Source of the DNA: Pectinophora gossypiella | Lineage: Eukaryota > Arthropoda > Insecta > Lepidoptera > Gelechiidae | Length of the DNA: 64,000 nt | NCBI RefSeq assembly: GCF_024362695.1 | Contig: NC_065421.1 | Coordinates: 4,836,598-4,900,597, forward strand | Direction: 5' to 3' | The notes under the pieces: model-generated | The model's database searches: none | Told to the model about the DNA's origin: nothing | Seen by the model: the letters and a program-made list of their open reading frames with translations, nothing else | Program-made: the position numbers and the translations under genes | Part shown: positions 49,101 to 60,500 of the stretch, one piece after another | Layout of the letters: the number at the start of each line of letters is the position of its first letter | How positions within the stretch are numbered: the stretch's first letter is position 1

Positions 49101-50517
49101 TGTACTAAACATGATAATGTACTTTGCAATTGTTTATAATAATAAAAAAAAAAAACTAACACAAAATATCAGACAATATTACCACTAATATTAGTAAAGT
49201 AATATATTGGTGCTAATTCCTGTAGAGACCATCTAATTTTAAGTTATACCTGTCATTTTCTTATTTGCCGAAAAGGAAAGGGACAGATAATTGACAATGT
49301 TATTTTAAAATCTTTCTGGTAGATATGCAACCCGTTTGACGTGTGCTGTCAACTTAATTCTGTTGAAAAATTTTTAGAGGGTTGTTTTAGATTTCGGCCT
49401 AAACTTCATGTGTGTACCATGAATTTTATACGTGGCCATTTTCTTTGAAGCTGATAAGAAAATGACAGTTTAAAATATGATAATGTCTGCAGGAATTCTC
49501 ACCACTATGCCCGTAATAATGGCATAGAATATATAAAATTGGCTTACAGGGTGGAGGCAGATATCCATAGAACAACACATCACCACAAGAGGAATGGTTC
49601 ATCTCATCACACAATGCGAGTCTTCTGCTCAGAGGAGTAATACCGAAGTAGTCACACTCGTGCCTCAGGGCTCTTATATTTACATTGTTTAAGTCTATAT
49701 CTCGAGTTCTAAGGAAGTTGAGGATAAGGCCGAACAAGTTTGGGTCTCGGTCTATGAATATGGCGCCAGTTTCGTCTCGGACCGTTGGTATCCTGCCACT
49801 GAGCAGAGCTGTGAAGAATGTGTCTGGCACCCATGTCAATGTGTGCCAGGAGGTGGCAAACCTGAAACATAAAAAATAAATAAACTGAAATACAAGTTAG
49901 AAACTATGTAATAAATAGTGAAAAAACAAAGCTAACTTATTATTCTTTGAAGAAGTAACCAATTATGTATTAATTTGTGTATTTATTACAGTGCAAGCAG
50001 CTTTATTTAGATTATAATAAACAAACTAAGTTGACGCGAATATTTAGTCATAAAAATAAAACAGCTACTATAAACAAAATAAAAACTAGTTTGATGACAG
50101 ATGATACATGAGGTTATACAGAGGCTACTTGAGGTAGGTATTTTGTCTACTATTCTTATAGTATGTTGATACATGTATCAGTTATACCCTGTGTGTGAAC
50201 AGTAATAGCAAAGGATGTGACATGCCAATTGCTGTAATGAGATAAATGCTATTGATCTGTAGAACTGAATAAGCAGACGATAACAACATAAATAGGCCAC
50301 TGAACTGGAATAAGAGTCGTTGATTGTCATAGGTATCTATCGGTAACAAGCAGCGATGTGCCGCGGAAACAATAAAACACAATTTCGATGCATTTATCAC
50401 AATTTAAGATAACTGGACTAAACAATTTAAAACAGCACACAAATTGTTTACTTTCTCCTTTTTCGCTTACCTGGTGCCGCCGACGTTCAAGTTCACGATT
50501 TCTTGGTAATTGGACAT
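40145..50517 (-). CDS. KCTD3: KCTD3/SHKBP1-like, BTB plus WD40 protein
   Basis: Exons (minus): 50517-50471, 49861-49548, 48365-48212, 47997-47921, 47835-47742, 47274-47054, 46375-46163, 45157-45041, 44455-44316, 43110-42936, 42310-42214, 41458-41271, 40287-40145; 659 codons plus stop. It starts MSNYQEIVNLNVGGTR, the classic opening of a T1-type BTB domain, continuing with SWHTLTWVPDTFF and DRDPNLFGLILNFLRT. A Ser/Asn-rich linker with HSRNSSLDLR follows, then a WD40-like propeller region with ISAWADSMKVQIIKAHH, GPQLVALSG, AGSFLLLGTATG, VTRFRGMISTQPG, IFIQKVVP and GHRSGAAQMWDL. The acidic end is GPTPDELVRLLSACDL. The order fits vertebrate KCTD3 and SHKBP1; I cannot say which, and insects may have one gene for both. 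Known roles: KCTD3 modulates HCN channels, and SHKBP1 binds the adaptor CIN85. It is shorter than KCTD3 (about 815). Introns carry several MITEs and SINEs. Confidence 0.92.
40495..40757 (+). mobile_element. tRNA-headed SINE with GATGTTA tail
   Basis: B-box-like CACCGGTTCGAATCCCGACT is followed by GCCAGTTGGAATTCATG and a tail ending GCAGGCGTGATGTTAAGG. Tail copies stand alone at 17868 and 35385. It lies in the last intron of the KCTD3-like gene. Confidence 0.65.
40870..41165 (+). mobile_element. Composite tRNA/5S-headed SINE
   Basis: The head has a tRNA A-box-like GTGGCGCAACGGTAAACGCG, then a stretch like 5S rRNA: GAAGTTAAGCAAC and, after a gap, GGATGGGTGACCAC (40911-40960), which covers the 5S box C. 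After a poly-A comes the core CGTGCTTCGGAAGGCACGTT shared with the tRNA SINE at 42435. A long tail has GGAAGGCCCGTGCCCCAGCA and ends in GATGATGATGATGAT. It lies in the last KCTD3-like intron. Confidence 0.8.
42214..42310 (-). other. KCTD3-like exon 11 (part of the 40145-50517 gene)
   Basis: Listed because it sits between two repeats and is easily missed. It encodes GPYGEQDEEQIFIQKVV and YVRLASNGKR, strongly like KCTD3. Borders are GCAG before 42310 and AAGAG then GTAATC after 42214. Confidence 0.85.
42325..42415. mobile_element. MITE, GTGACATCGTAACG family, half copy
   Basis: GTGACATCGTAATGAAAAC, GGATGATTCTAACCATTATT and TTGATAGGAAGTGGAATTT match one arm of the family at 16935 and 61970. The other arm is gone, cut by the adjacent SINE. 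Confidence 0.65.
42432..42722 (+). mobile_element. tRNA-derived SINE
   Basis: GTTGGGCTCACGATCCGGAG and the B-box CTGGGTTCGATTCCCGG are followed by ACTTTGTGGTCCCTAGTTTG, the core GTGCTTCGGAAGGCACGTTA and a tail with GTTGATGAGGTTGGTACTCC. Same family as 24664, with a different tail. Confidence 0.8.
42829..42880 (-). other. Relic duplicate of KCTD3-like exon 10 segment
   Basis: The 52 bp match 42999-43050, inside exon 43110-42936, with about five differences. In the exon frame it reads WKVTRFRGMISTLPSTAP then a TAG stop, against WRVTRFRGMISTQPGTTP in the exon. It lies 56 bp past the exon 10 donor. Confidence 0.8.
43480..43730 (+). repeat. Dispersed repeat ending CGTCGGGGGTTAAAA
   Basis: GATAGAGCTAGTTTTACTCC and GTCAAATTAAGTAAAAT are repeated near 63655-63695. 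Downstream are CATCCGTTTGGGAGCTACGA and GCGTCGGGGGTTAAAAAT, a repeat end that I associate with Lepidoptera genomes. Class is not certain. Confidence 0.5.
44490..44740 (+). repeat. SINE-like repeat with B-box
   Basis: GTGAGGTCGCAGGTTCAAATCCCAACATGG holds a tRNA-like B-box, followed by ATAAATGAGTATCATGTGCT and GGTTTCGGAGGTATTATATG. It lies in a KCTD3-like intron. I see no second full copy in the window. Confidence 0.5.
45308..45686. mobile_element. MITE-like element carrying a 21-bp minisatellite
   Basis: Terminal inverted repeats ACAAAGGCGGTACC and GGTACCGCCTTTGT bound an array at about 45372-45620 with about 12 units of GTTCACAAAGAAATCCGCCGC. Units differ at one or two positions, often in the GCCGC end. 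On the plus strand the array is open, reading FTKKSA repeats. It lies in the KCTD3-like intron between exons 7 and 8. Confidence 0.85.
46421..46625. mobile_element. Palindromic MITE, GGAAAGGGAC family, copy 3 (truncated)
   Basis: TGGTGCTGATTCCAG starts the left arm. The right arm stops at GTCCCTTTCCTTTTCG. It lies 46 bp from KCTD3-like exon 7 on the acceptor side. Confidence 0.75.
47383..47530. mobile_element. Short MITE, GTACAGTCATGAGCA family, copy 2
   Basis: Ends GTACAGTCATGAGCA and GCTCGTGACCGTAC; body closely matches the copy at 37933. It lies in a KCTD3-like intron. Confidence 0.8.
49208..49504. mobile_element. Palindromic MITE, GGAAAGGGAC family, copy 4
   Basis: TGGTGCTAATTCCTG at the left and CAGGAATTCTCACCA at the right; the right arm is more diverged. 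It lies about 45 bp past the KCTD3-like exon 2 donor. Confidence 0.75.
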
Positions 50518-51570
50518 TTGCAATAGCACAGAGACTAAATTCTTCAAAAGCAGATCTATTTGTATGGAATTACCACTATAATATTGTCGAATTTATTTTT
50601 ATTTTCGAAAGGGAACCATCGCGACTCGCTTCAGGAAAGCAAACGTCAACAACAGCTGTCAAATATTGAAAAAGTGTTGCCATTTAATGAGGGTCTTTCC
50701 AGGCTACGTTTCCCAAAAAAGATATAGATGGCGCTGTACAGATTTACCTTTGTTTTACTTTCTAATTTATTGCATATCAAACATAGCAGCTTTTATCTTT
50801 GTTTTTGGATATAATATACCCTTGTTATTCTGATCGAAATAAAATGAAGCAATATAAGTAGCAAGCATCTTTCTGTGTTATTTGCGCATAGATAGAGCAA
50901 CATGGACTACCGGTGGACCGTTTTAGGGCGATTTCGCACTACACCCGATTTTTATCCGATTCGAATCCAAGATTGACGTATAGTAGAAAATTACTTAGAG
51001 ATCGGATGATGGATGGACAGAGATTTATAAAAAATGTTTGTGGATGGATGACGGATTACAGAATGCGGTAGGTAGGGGCTATTTATCATTTTATTAGTTC
51101 TATAGCCACGGCGGACCCGTCATTTGACGAACTCGGACCGGATAAGAATTGGAGAAGTGCGAAAAGGCGTGCGTGAAAACGAAAACGGCAATAGATGTTT
51201 TTTAAATTCAAAGCTAACATGGAGATGATTTCCTGCAAAAAATTTCATCTCTTTCTGTGTGGATGGATGAGAGCGTTTTACATCTAATAAAATGTACAGT
51301 ATGGTTATTTCTCTGTTTGCATTATGTGGCGAATAATATTTTTTGTTATTTCTGTGCTTTTCCGGACCGTGTCTCAGGTCTCAGTAGTTAATGCTAAAAC
51401 ACCCAATCACCCAATGCATTTTTTTGCTACTGGCAAGTATTTTTTAGGAGAGACGTGTCCGTCACTCATTTCACAAAAGTCAATTTTTGTAAAATCGAAT
51501 TGTTGGAACTGATGTATGAAAATATATTTTTTGTGGATATTTAGAATAGTGTTTAGCGTATTCGTACATC
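50518..51570. promoter_or_regulatory. Divergent spacer of KCTD3-like and STT3B
   Basis: The two start codons are 1.05 kb apart on opposite strands. A relative of the 39150 element occupies about 50698-50870. The stretch at 50930-51240 has unassigned sequence with GGATGGATGA-type repeats. I see no defined promoter motif. Confidence 0.5.
50698..50870. mobile_element. Inverted-repeat element, AGGCTACGTTC family, partial copy
   Basis: CCAGGCTACGTTTCCC and ATAGATGGCGCTGTAC match the left end at 39150. TTGTTATTCTGATCGAAAT and GAAGCAATATAAGTAG match the inner part at 39315-39360. The right end is not found. Confidence 0.6.
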
Positions 51571-54500
51571 ATGACGCCGGTCACAACTGTGGCGAAAGAA
51601 GGGAATGGGCGAAACAAGGCGTTTTTTAACAATACCGCCGGCTTCAGCACGCTGATTACTGTGACCGTGTTGTCACTGGCTTGGCTGGCCGGTTTCGCCT
51701 CCCGGCTTTTCGCTGTAATTCGTTTCGAGAGTATCATTCACGAGTTCGACCCATGGTGAGTATGTAGGGTCTTATTGGAAGTTTAGAGCCTGTAGACTAG
51801 CATCGCTTTTTACCTACATCCATGCGTGCGTGTTTCAGGTTCAACTATCGCTCCACCGCTTATATGGTGCAGCATGGCTTTTACAACTTCCTGAATTGGT
51901 TCGACGAGCGAGCATGGTACCCTCTAGGGCGTATCGTCGGCGGCACCGTGTACCCCGGCCTTATGATCACTTCAGGCACAATACATTGGATACTGCACAC
52001 TCTGAATATCCCTGTTCACATTAGAGATATATGTGTGTTCCTTGCCCCAGTTTTCAGGTAAATTTTGTTCCACTTTTTATATCTGGTTCTTCATGTCTTG
52101 GTTGGTTAGTTCTTGAAAAATAATGAGATATTTTGGTTGTAGTGGTCTCACAGCCATAGCTACGTACCTGCTAACCTCAGAGCTGTGGTCTCGGGGAGCA
52201 GGCCTGTTTGCTGCCTGTTTCATAGCCATAGTCCCTGGGTACAGCAGCCGGTCCGTGGCAGGAAGCTATGATAATGAAGGCATTGCAATCTTTGCCTTAC
52301 AGTTCACATATTATTTATGGCTAAAGAGTGTGAAAAGTGGATCAATTTTCTGGTCAGTTTGTACAGCACTGTCCTACTTTTACATGGTGAGTTATTGCAC
52401 TTTTTCTTTTTGACCTTGAGATGTGTGCATTATCATTTAAACTGCTTCAGAATAGGCCATTGAAAATGTTGTGTAATAGTGTAATGTGCTTATCAATGAA
52501 TCATTTACGGAATAGCCATAAAAATGCAGTTTATATTTGTGCAGAGAAGCTGTTTGAAGCATGAGATTGAGCATTACACAGTTTCAATAATTATGATTAC
52601 TAACTAGATGTTATCATTTTGTAATTTACATATTGTTTTAGAACTTTTTAATGATCTATGTGATAACATTGACATGTTTTAATTTAAACTTACTCTTTCT
52701 AATGAGAATTTTATTTGTTCTAAATCATTAATTAGGAAAACAATGTACATTTAAACAGCTGCAAGAAATTTAACAACACAACAAATATAAAGACTGATAA
52801 ATAAAATTCACTAAAATATTGGTATAAGTCACAGTTCCTAACTAAAATGCCATTCTATCACACAATTATGTATACAGAAATTGTGTTATGTTATTATATA
52901 TCCTTAGGTATCAGCATGGGGTGGCTACGTCTTCATTATCAACTTGATCCCCCTTCATGTCTTCGTGCTGCTGATCATGGGGCGATTCTCTCAGCGCCTG
53001 TTCGTCAGCTACACCGTGTTCTACATTGTGGGTCTGTTGTGCTCCATGCAGATTCCATTTGTCGGCTTCCAACCGATCAGGACCAGCGAACATATGGCTG
53101 CTTCAGGTGAGAAACCATATTTTTTCATGGTAATATTAGAAGAATAAAAATTATTCAGGTTAATAATATAAAAAAGTGCCCTCTACTAAGTAGTATTATT
53201 TGTAAATAAATAAAACTTCCCATTTTATTTATCAAAGTAATAGAGTATCAGATTTGATATCTGATAGTGTACAACTTGGGTCACTAATAATAAGGAAAGG
53301 TAAAGTTCTCCCCTTATTCTTCCATAAAACTTTCTTTACCCATATCGTAAAATTTAATTACCAATGTGTTTTAAATAAATATTGTATTCTAAGTACTACT
53401 GTGTTTAAGTACTACTTACTTAACTGGTTAGTTAATTACGAGTGGTACTAAATGGGCAGTTATTTGTACTGAAACCTCATTAAAATGTTGATAAGGCTTC
53501 AGTTCCTTATCATTGTTTGCCTATTCATATTTGTTTCTTGTATTATTTTATGTATTGTTACCAACCAATCGACAAAAAAGGGCATAAAAATAAGAATATG
53601 TCTCTTTCCTTATCATTCCTATATTATAAAAAAGAGACCGAAATATATGCTTTAAAAATCTATAGAAAACTCAGGTCTTCTGACAATGTTTTCCTTGTCC
53701 ATTAAACTTTATATCTACCTAATTCAAACAAATTCGATACTCGACCAATGAGTATCGAATTTGTCGCAAATCTCACGTCTGCTCTTTTTCTTTCGCCATT
53801 AGCATCATTTTAATTGAACTTATTCAATGCACTATTTGTTTTACATTCACAAAACAATGTTAAACAATTCTTCATCAAAGTATTTGGCGGCCTTATTTGA
53901 CGGATTTGTTTACGACTAGCGAACTTAGCGGATGTTGGGCTGCACGATCGTAGCACCAATTCTCCATCTAATTGTGGCTCTAAACCATTCAAAAACCCAC
54001 ACAAAAGAATTTCATCATAATAGGTTGTACCATTTTCGAATTTTTGCGTGACTACTGCTTGGTAGTTGTTTTTATAAGAGATACTACAACCATCTTCATA
54101 GCAACTTAATTTCAGTTGCGTAAACATTTTCAGTACAACATTCAATTGTCTTGAACATGCGTATATTTTGAATTCCGCTAATGAGACGTATCGGGTGTCG
54201 TGTTAGTTCAGATAAAATACAAGTAATTAAGGCGTAGCGAAAATTACGAAATACTAAAGTTGAAATAATGTATTTCTTAAGTTTTCGAAGTATAGAATTC
54301 GGTTGAGGTGCCATATCATAAAGTTCGTAAAGAGTTAACTAAATAAAGTGAAATTTAAATCGAAAAAATCATTATTTAAGTCCTAGAGGACCCGGTGGTG
54401 TAATGGTTAACCCGGTCCTGGCTTGACAAGAGCTGTGATTTAAGTCCTGTCCGAGTCAGATTTTTTCGATTTCATTTTCTTTGTGAGTTTCCCTAAGCAT

Positions 54501-57500
54501 GGGTGCGTGGTATAAAATCAAAAAATCCTTTAATTAATTACATGTTCAGGAATACCGTTACATAAGATCACTTAACTACACGCGCACGCGCCTGCGGGGA
54601 ATTGTATTACGATTGATTTGTCTATCGGTTCTTACCCGATAACATTACTTCGGTTGTACTATGATCGCGTTTCCGTACGAGTTCGACCTTGCGTACACGC
54701 ACGATTACGCAATAACAGTACCACAGATCATATAATACTACACAGTACCAACCTTTCAAGTACTATATGAGCGCGCATCTTGGTCGTCATAGACCATTGT
54801 TCGTGTGTTTACTCATGAGTCGAAATACGTACGATAACACATCTAAAGTGCATTGTTTTACTGCCGACACGCGCCACACACGAGGTGCGAAAACAATCCC
54901 TACCACTATCACCCAGAGTTCAATATCCATGCCCATAGTCTGTGTTGAGTTGGAGATAATTATTTCTTTTATTATGGTTGGATGTTTTATGTGGATGGAT
55001 GTTTGTACCTATTCAAACCTATTGCTGTTATAAAGAGAAGCATATAACATTCGTCAATAAATGGATGTGCTAATTTATGTTTTAAAATAAATAAAGAGCA
55101 AAAGGTTCATACTTCAACTTTGTACTCAATTCGTCCGCAAACTTTACGACTCACGAAGCTCTGCGATAGTTTATTAAAAGGTCGTCTCGTGTATAACCTG
55201 CAGGGCAATAAGTCAAATATCGACTATCATGCAGATCCCACCATAACACAGCTAAAAATCTTAGTATGATTGGCTATTTGTCAAAAAATGTATGCAGTAT
55301 CTTACGAAAAGTAATGATAAAGTTGCACCCTATCATATAAAATATACATTGCCAGTAAAGTAGCTATGGAATTTGAGAAGGATCTAGGAAGGAGTAATAG
55401 TAAAATAGAGTGGAGTTGAATAGGCGGCAGCGGTTCTCATACGAAATGCTCGTTAGGGCCTTTCCACCAACTTTTTTCATCAAATCATTAGTAATCTTAT
55501 ATTCCAAAAATTCTAACCCAAACGGTTGTTTCAGGTGTGTTCGCGTTGTTAATGGCTATTGGTGCGTTGAAATACCTGCACAGTCTGAGTCCCAAGGGTC
55601 AGTTCAAACAGCTGCTGATCGTTGGAGGCTTAATAGCCGCCGCCCTGGTGTTCCTAGTGGTAGTGCTTCTGACATATATGGGGGTCATCGCTCCTTGGAG
55701 CGGCAGGTGCGTGCCAAATCTTCATTTTAAGCCTTAAAAAATATATTGCTACCTTTCACTTACAATAAGTAAAAGAGGAGTTCATACCAAAATATATATA
55801 CACCTCTGCCTATCTGCGACCATGTTACGTTTGTGTTATGTGATACAAAAAAGAAGAAGATTACTAACATGTTCGACCCCTCCAGGTTCTACTCTCTCTG
55901 GGACACCGGCTACGCTAAGATCCATATTCCCATCATCGCGTCGGTATCGGAGCATCAGCCCACCACCTGGTCTTCCTTCTTCTTCGATCTGCACGTGTTG
56001 GTTTGCACGTTCCCCGTCGGTTTGTGGTACTGCGTCAAGAATATCAACGATGAAAGAGTTTTCGGTAAGTATAATGGTGCTTTTAAAGTTATATCTGTCA
56101 TTTTCTTATCCGCCGAAAAGGAAAGGGACGGGTAATCGACAAGCATAAAATTTATGGAACACACGTCAATTTTAAGCACAAATCTAAACCAACCGTCTAA
56201 AAATTTTACCATGTCAATAACCCGACACAGTTAAGTAGACAGCACGTCAAACGGATTGCATACCAGCGACGTACCGTTTGATTCGCCCGGGTTATTCATT
56301 CATTTACTCATTCTTCCTAAAATTAAGAGCTGTGAATCATCCGTCCCTTTCCTTTTCGACGGATATGAAAATGACGGATATAACTTAATATAAAATTAGG
56401 CGGTGTCTGCAGGAATCGGGGCCATTATGTTTAATAATTTTTAATGTTGTCATTTGACATCGTAACGAATATTTGGGGGATGATTCAGACCATGAGTCTA
56501 AGTTAATATCAAGTGTGATTTTTCGTCAACTCAGAATCATGGTCCGAATAACCCCTCAAAGTTTTCGTTACGATGTCACTGCATGTTGTCGACTTTGTTA
56601 CTGAGCAACAAAGGCCCTTTTGTATTTATAATCATTATTGTACTTATGCTATGTAACTTCTCATGTACACCTCTTCTCATGTTATATTGAGATGCAGATT
56701 GTCTTGGGTAAATGATAAGAATGATTTTTTTTAAGTTTGCGTTTTATGCGCGGACCACCTGAACGGTAGAAAAACTTAGAGGCGATATTTATATAAGGGA
56801 CTGTACCAGGCGCATCTTAGTGTTAGACTAAAGTAAAACGGAGGAGGTGAGGTAAACCCAGCTCAGCAGCTGGTGTAGAGCGGAGAGTTGCCGTTCTATT
56901 CGTCTTATTATTCCTTATTCTATAAAATAAATTGAACTAACTACGTCTACTGAACTTCTCTATAGATCGGATATTCTTAAATCGAAAGGGTGATCATCGA
57001 TCTTTGTTTTCCGAGCTCTATAGTTTAGAGCCGGTGAAAAATATTCTAAACAGATTACATTTTACAAAAGATCCACGGTACGAGTTAGCTCAAAGTACAG
57101 AATACTGTGTTATAACGTTCATTAGCATAGTGATTTATCAGTCGAGTTTAGGCTGACCGATTCTGTTTTATTTAACATCACGTAGGCCACTATGACAACC
57201 CCGTATAAGAATAGAGAATAAAATAAATTTATTGCCAGTGTTCACATTTTTCTTTAAGAACTAATTGTGTATAATAGGAATACGGGTAAAAGCTTGTGCT
57301 GTGATGGAACCATGCTATGGCACCATCCAGTCCTACTTTCAGCCATTTCCTCTTCCTGCGGAGGCTCAGAAGAGAGAAGAAGAAACATTCTAATTGCAAT
57401 CCCCTTTTCCAGTGGCGCTGTACGCTATAAGCGCGGTATACTTCGCGGGCGTGATGGTGCGTCTGATGCTGACGCTCACGCCCGTGGTGTGCGTGTTGGC

Positions 57501-60500
57501 TGGCATCGCCTTCTCCATACTTCACGACCTGATCCTGAGGGAAGAAGACATGCCCGTGCCTGTAGCTGAGAGCGACGAGTCTAAGAACCTTTATGACAAG
57601 GTAAGTTTGGGGATAGGTCCAAGATCACTTCCGTCTTAGGCCCCATGGTCCAGTGGTTGAGCGTTGGGTTCACGTTCGTGAAATCACGTTTCAGTGGGAC
57701 AATTATAATTTTGTGATCTCTAGTTTGGCTAGGACTAGTTTAGTAGGGCTAGTTTTGCGAAAATCAAGAGGGAACTGGGCACTGGCCTATTTTTCCCTAA
57801 AAAGTAGCATGGAGAATGCTACACCGACAAGAGTGTGGCTCTTAATTAGTGATGATGATGATGAGTTTGGCTAGGACATTGGACGTAAGATGATCCGTGC
57901 TTCGGAAGCCACGTTAAGCCGTTAGTCCCGGTAACTACTTACTAATGCCATGTCAGTTCTGTCGAATTATTGCCTAAAATTGACGTGTGTTCCATAAATT
58001 ATAAGCCTGTCGATAACCCGTCCCTTTCCTTTTCGACGGATAAGAGAATGACAGGTATAACTTAGAATGAAACTAGATGATGTGTACAAGAATCATCACC
58101 AATGACAAACTAGAATTAGGTTAAGTATATAAGCACCAATATTTGCATTTGAAAGATTATCACGCCATCTTCCCGCAGGCCGGCAAGTTAAAGAAGCGGT
58201 CCCACTCGCCGCCGCCGCCGCCGGCCGACTCGGGCCTTGGTATGAACGTGCGCTCCGGCATCCTCATCGCGTTCATGATCCTGCTGATGCTGTTCTCCGT
58301 GCACTGCACCTGGGCCACCTCCAACGCTTACTCAAGCCCCAGTATCGTGCTTGCTAGCTATGGGAATGATGGGTAAGTGACATACATATACTCACGCACA
58401 TCTGCAATGTGAGGGGGCAGAGCCACAAGTAATCAGCAGCAGTAGCGGTGGGCAAGAGATGGCGAAAATACGACTTTTTTGACGTAACTTATTGTCGATT
58501 TTCCGTATATGGCATTACTTGGCCGGACAAATTAGGAGCGTCGAGGGCTCTCACCCGGTTTTTATTTCACCCGACTGCGGCGAAACGAAAAGAAAGATTA
58601 TGGACTAGACAGAAGAACAACAATTGTATGACAAACTTAATTACTCTCGCTTTATCGTGCAAAAATCAAACAAAATAATGAAGTGACTGTTTCCCTAATC
58701 CTTTTATACCTATAAGTTGGGAGGAAGCAATATTGCCTTTTAGATGAATTACTTTGCTGTGGTCTTTTTGAACCCACTGATTTAGTTTGGAATGTCTTTT
58801 TGAAATGTTATTGAAATTCATTCAACTTGTTCACAGATCACGTAGAATCCTGGACGACTTCAGGGAAGCTTACGGTTGGCTTTCACAGAACACAGCTGAG
58901 GACGCGCGAGTCATGTCTTGGTGGGATTATGGATATCAGGTACCCTTTACCTATTTATATAATACGCTAGTTTACAACTAGTAAAATCAGTTACTTTTTA
59001 TTAAACGTCATAGAAAAACGTGATAAGAAACGTAAACGTAAGAAAACAACAATAATTAAGCGTCACGTCCGAAGGGATAAGCAAAAGTATATAGTATATA
59101 CACGCACTCCTCGACTCCTCGCCCATGTAATATGGGGCGAGTCTGTTACCATTATCCTGGAAACCACGTGTTACCAATACTATAGAGCAAATAATAATTA
59201 CTACGTATAGAACGGACACTCCTCTCTGCACTAATTCATATCGGTGCCAAGCTTGATTTCCCCACTGGGTCTTACTTTAATCAATAAGGCGGTAAGCCGT
59301 TAAGGAGTAAGAGAACTTACGCTGTCTATCTCGCTCGCACTTACGCGGTAAGGCGGCATACGGTAAGAACGAGATTTTTGTATGGACTGACCGGTCTGTG
59401 CTTTTACAGTGATTATCACACTTTCCGATCTTCCAATAAACGTTACTTTTCAGATTGCCGGAATGGGTAACCGTACAACATTAGTGGACAATAATACTTG
59501 GAACAATTCACATATCGCGCTGGTCGGCAAGGCTATGGCTTCTAACGAGAGTGCGGCGTACGATATAATGACAGCGTTAGACGTGGACTATGTTCTGGTC
59601 ATCTTTGGAGGGGCTATCGGCTACTCCGGAGACGACATCAACAAGTTTATATGGATGGTGCGCATCGCTGAGGGTGAACACCCTAAGGATATTCACGTAA
59701 GCAGATTCAGTTTATTTTTCTAACGGCTGTGGTCAGTAACGATCTTCTCGTGACGACAGTACACCTATTAAATGTGATTTGGTGAAACAATACTGACAAT
59801 GGCAGGATACAAAAAAAAACACAACATGTCATAAGCTCGCGACTATATTTCTTGGACTAGTCGGAGGTACGATAAACTGCAAAACTTCAGTTTCTTGCAA
59901 AGTAATAAATTAACTGGTTGCACTTAAGACCTCCTGGTTACATGTCGTTCCTGTAATAGACCAAAAACACCTACAAAAACAACTACAACTAATGGTTCAT
60001 AATTTCACCACTGTTTACAAATAATTCGCTGAGATCAGTGACTGAACTTTTGTTCTTTGATTGTACGTTCAACTAAGTACCCACATCTCATCTCGCAGAG
60101 CTTTCTGTACAGAAGAAAAAATAACTTTTATTTACTTGGAATAAATAACAATCGCACTGTTCTTGGGTGAAAAGATTGTCAATTGTTAGTAGTAGCACTT
60201 TAGCCGTTTTTTTTGGATGTTTATTTCGGGAAAAGGATTTGCGCTATAACTTGGCTTGGCTTGCTTATAAAGTCTCGTTTAACATGTACAGGATGATATA
60301 CAGGATGTGTATCTTTATTCTTGACAGTGACATCGAAAACTTTGATGGGTGATTCAGACCATTATCCTGAGTTAATCTTTCGAACGCCGGAACGCGGATC
60401 TCGACCAGACACAATGTAAAATCTATTGTGTCTGGTATCTCGGCATATGAGAGGTTAATATCAAGCGGAATTTTCAGTCGTAAAAGTATGGAACTGAAAA

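Noticed and set aside
53810..55033. Frames in the large STT3B intron as nested genes
   Set aside because: No recognisable domain, no splice pattern and no family resemblance; one flank is a SINE fragment.
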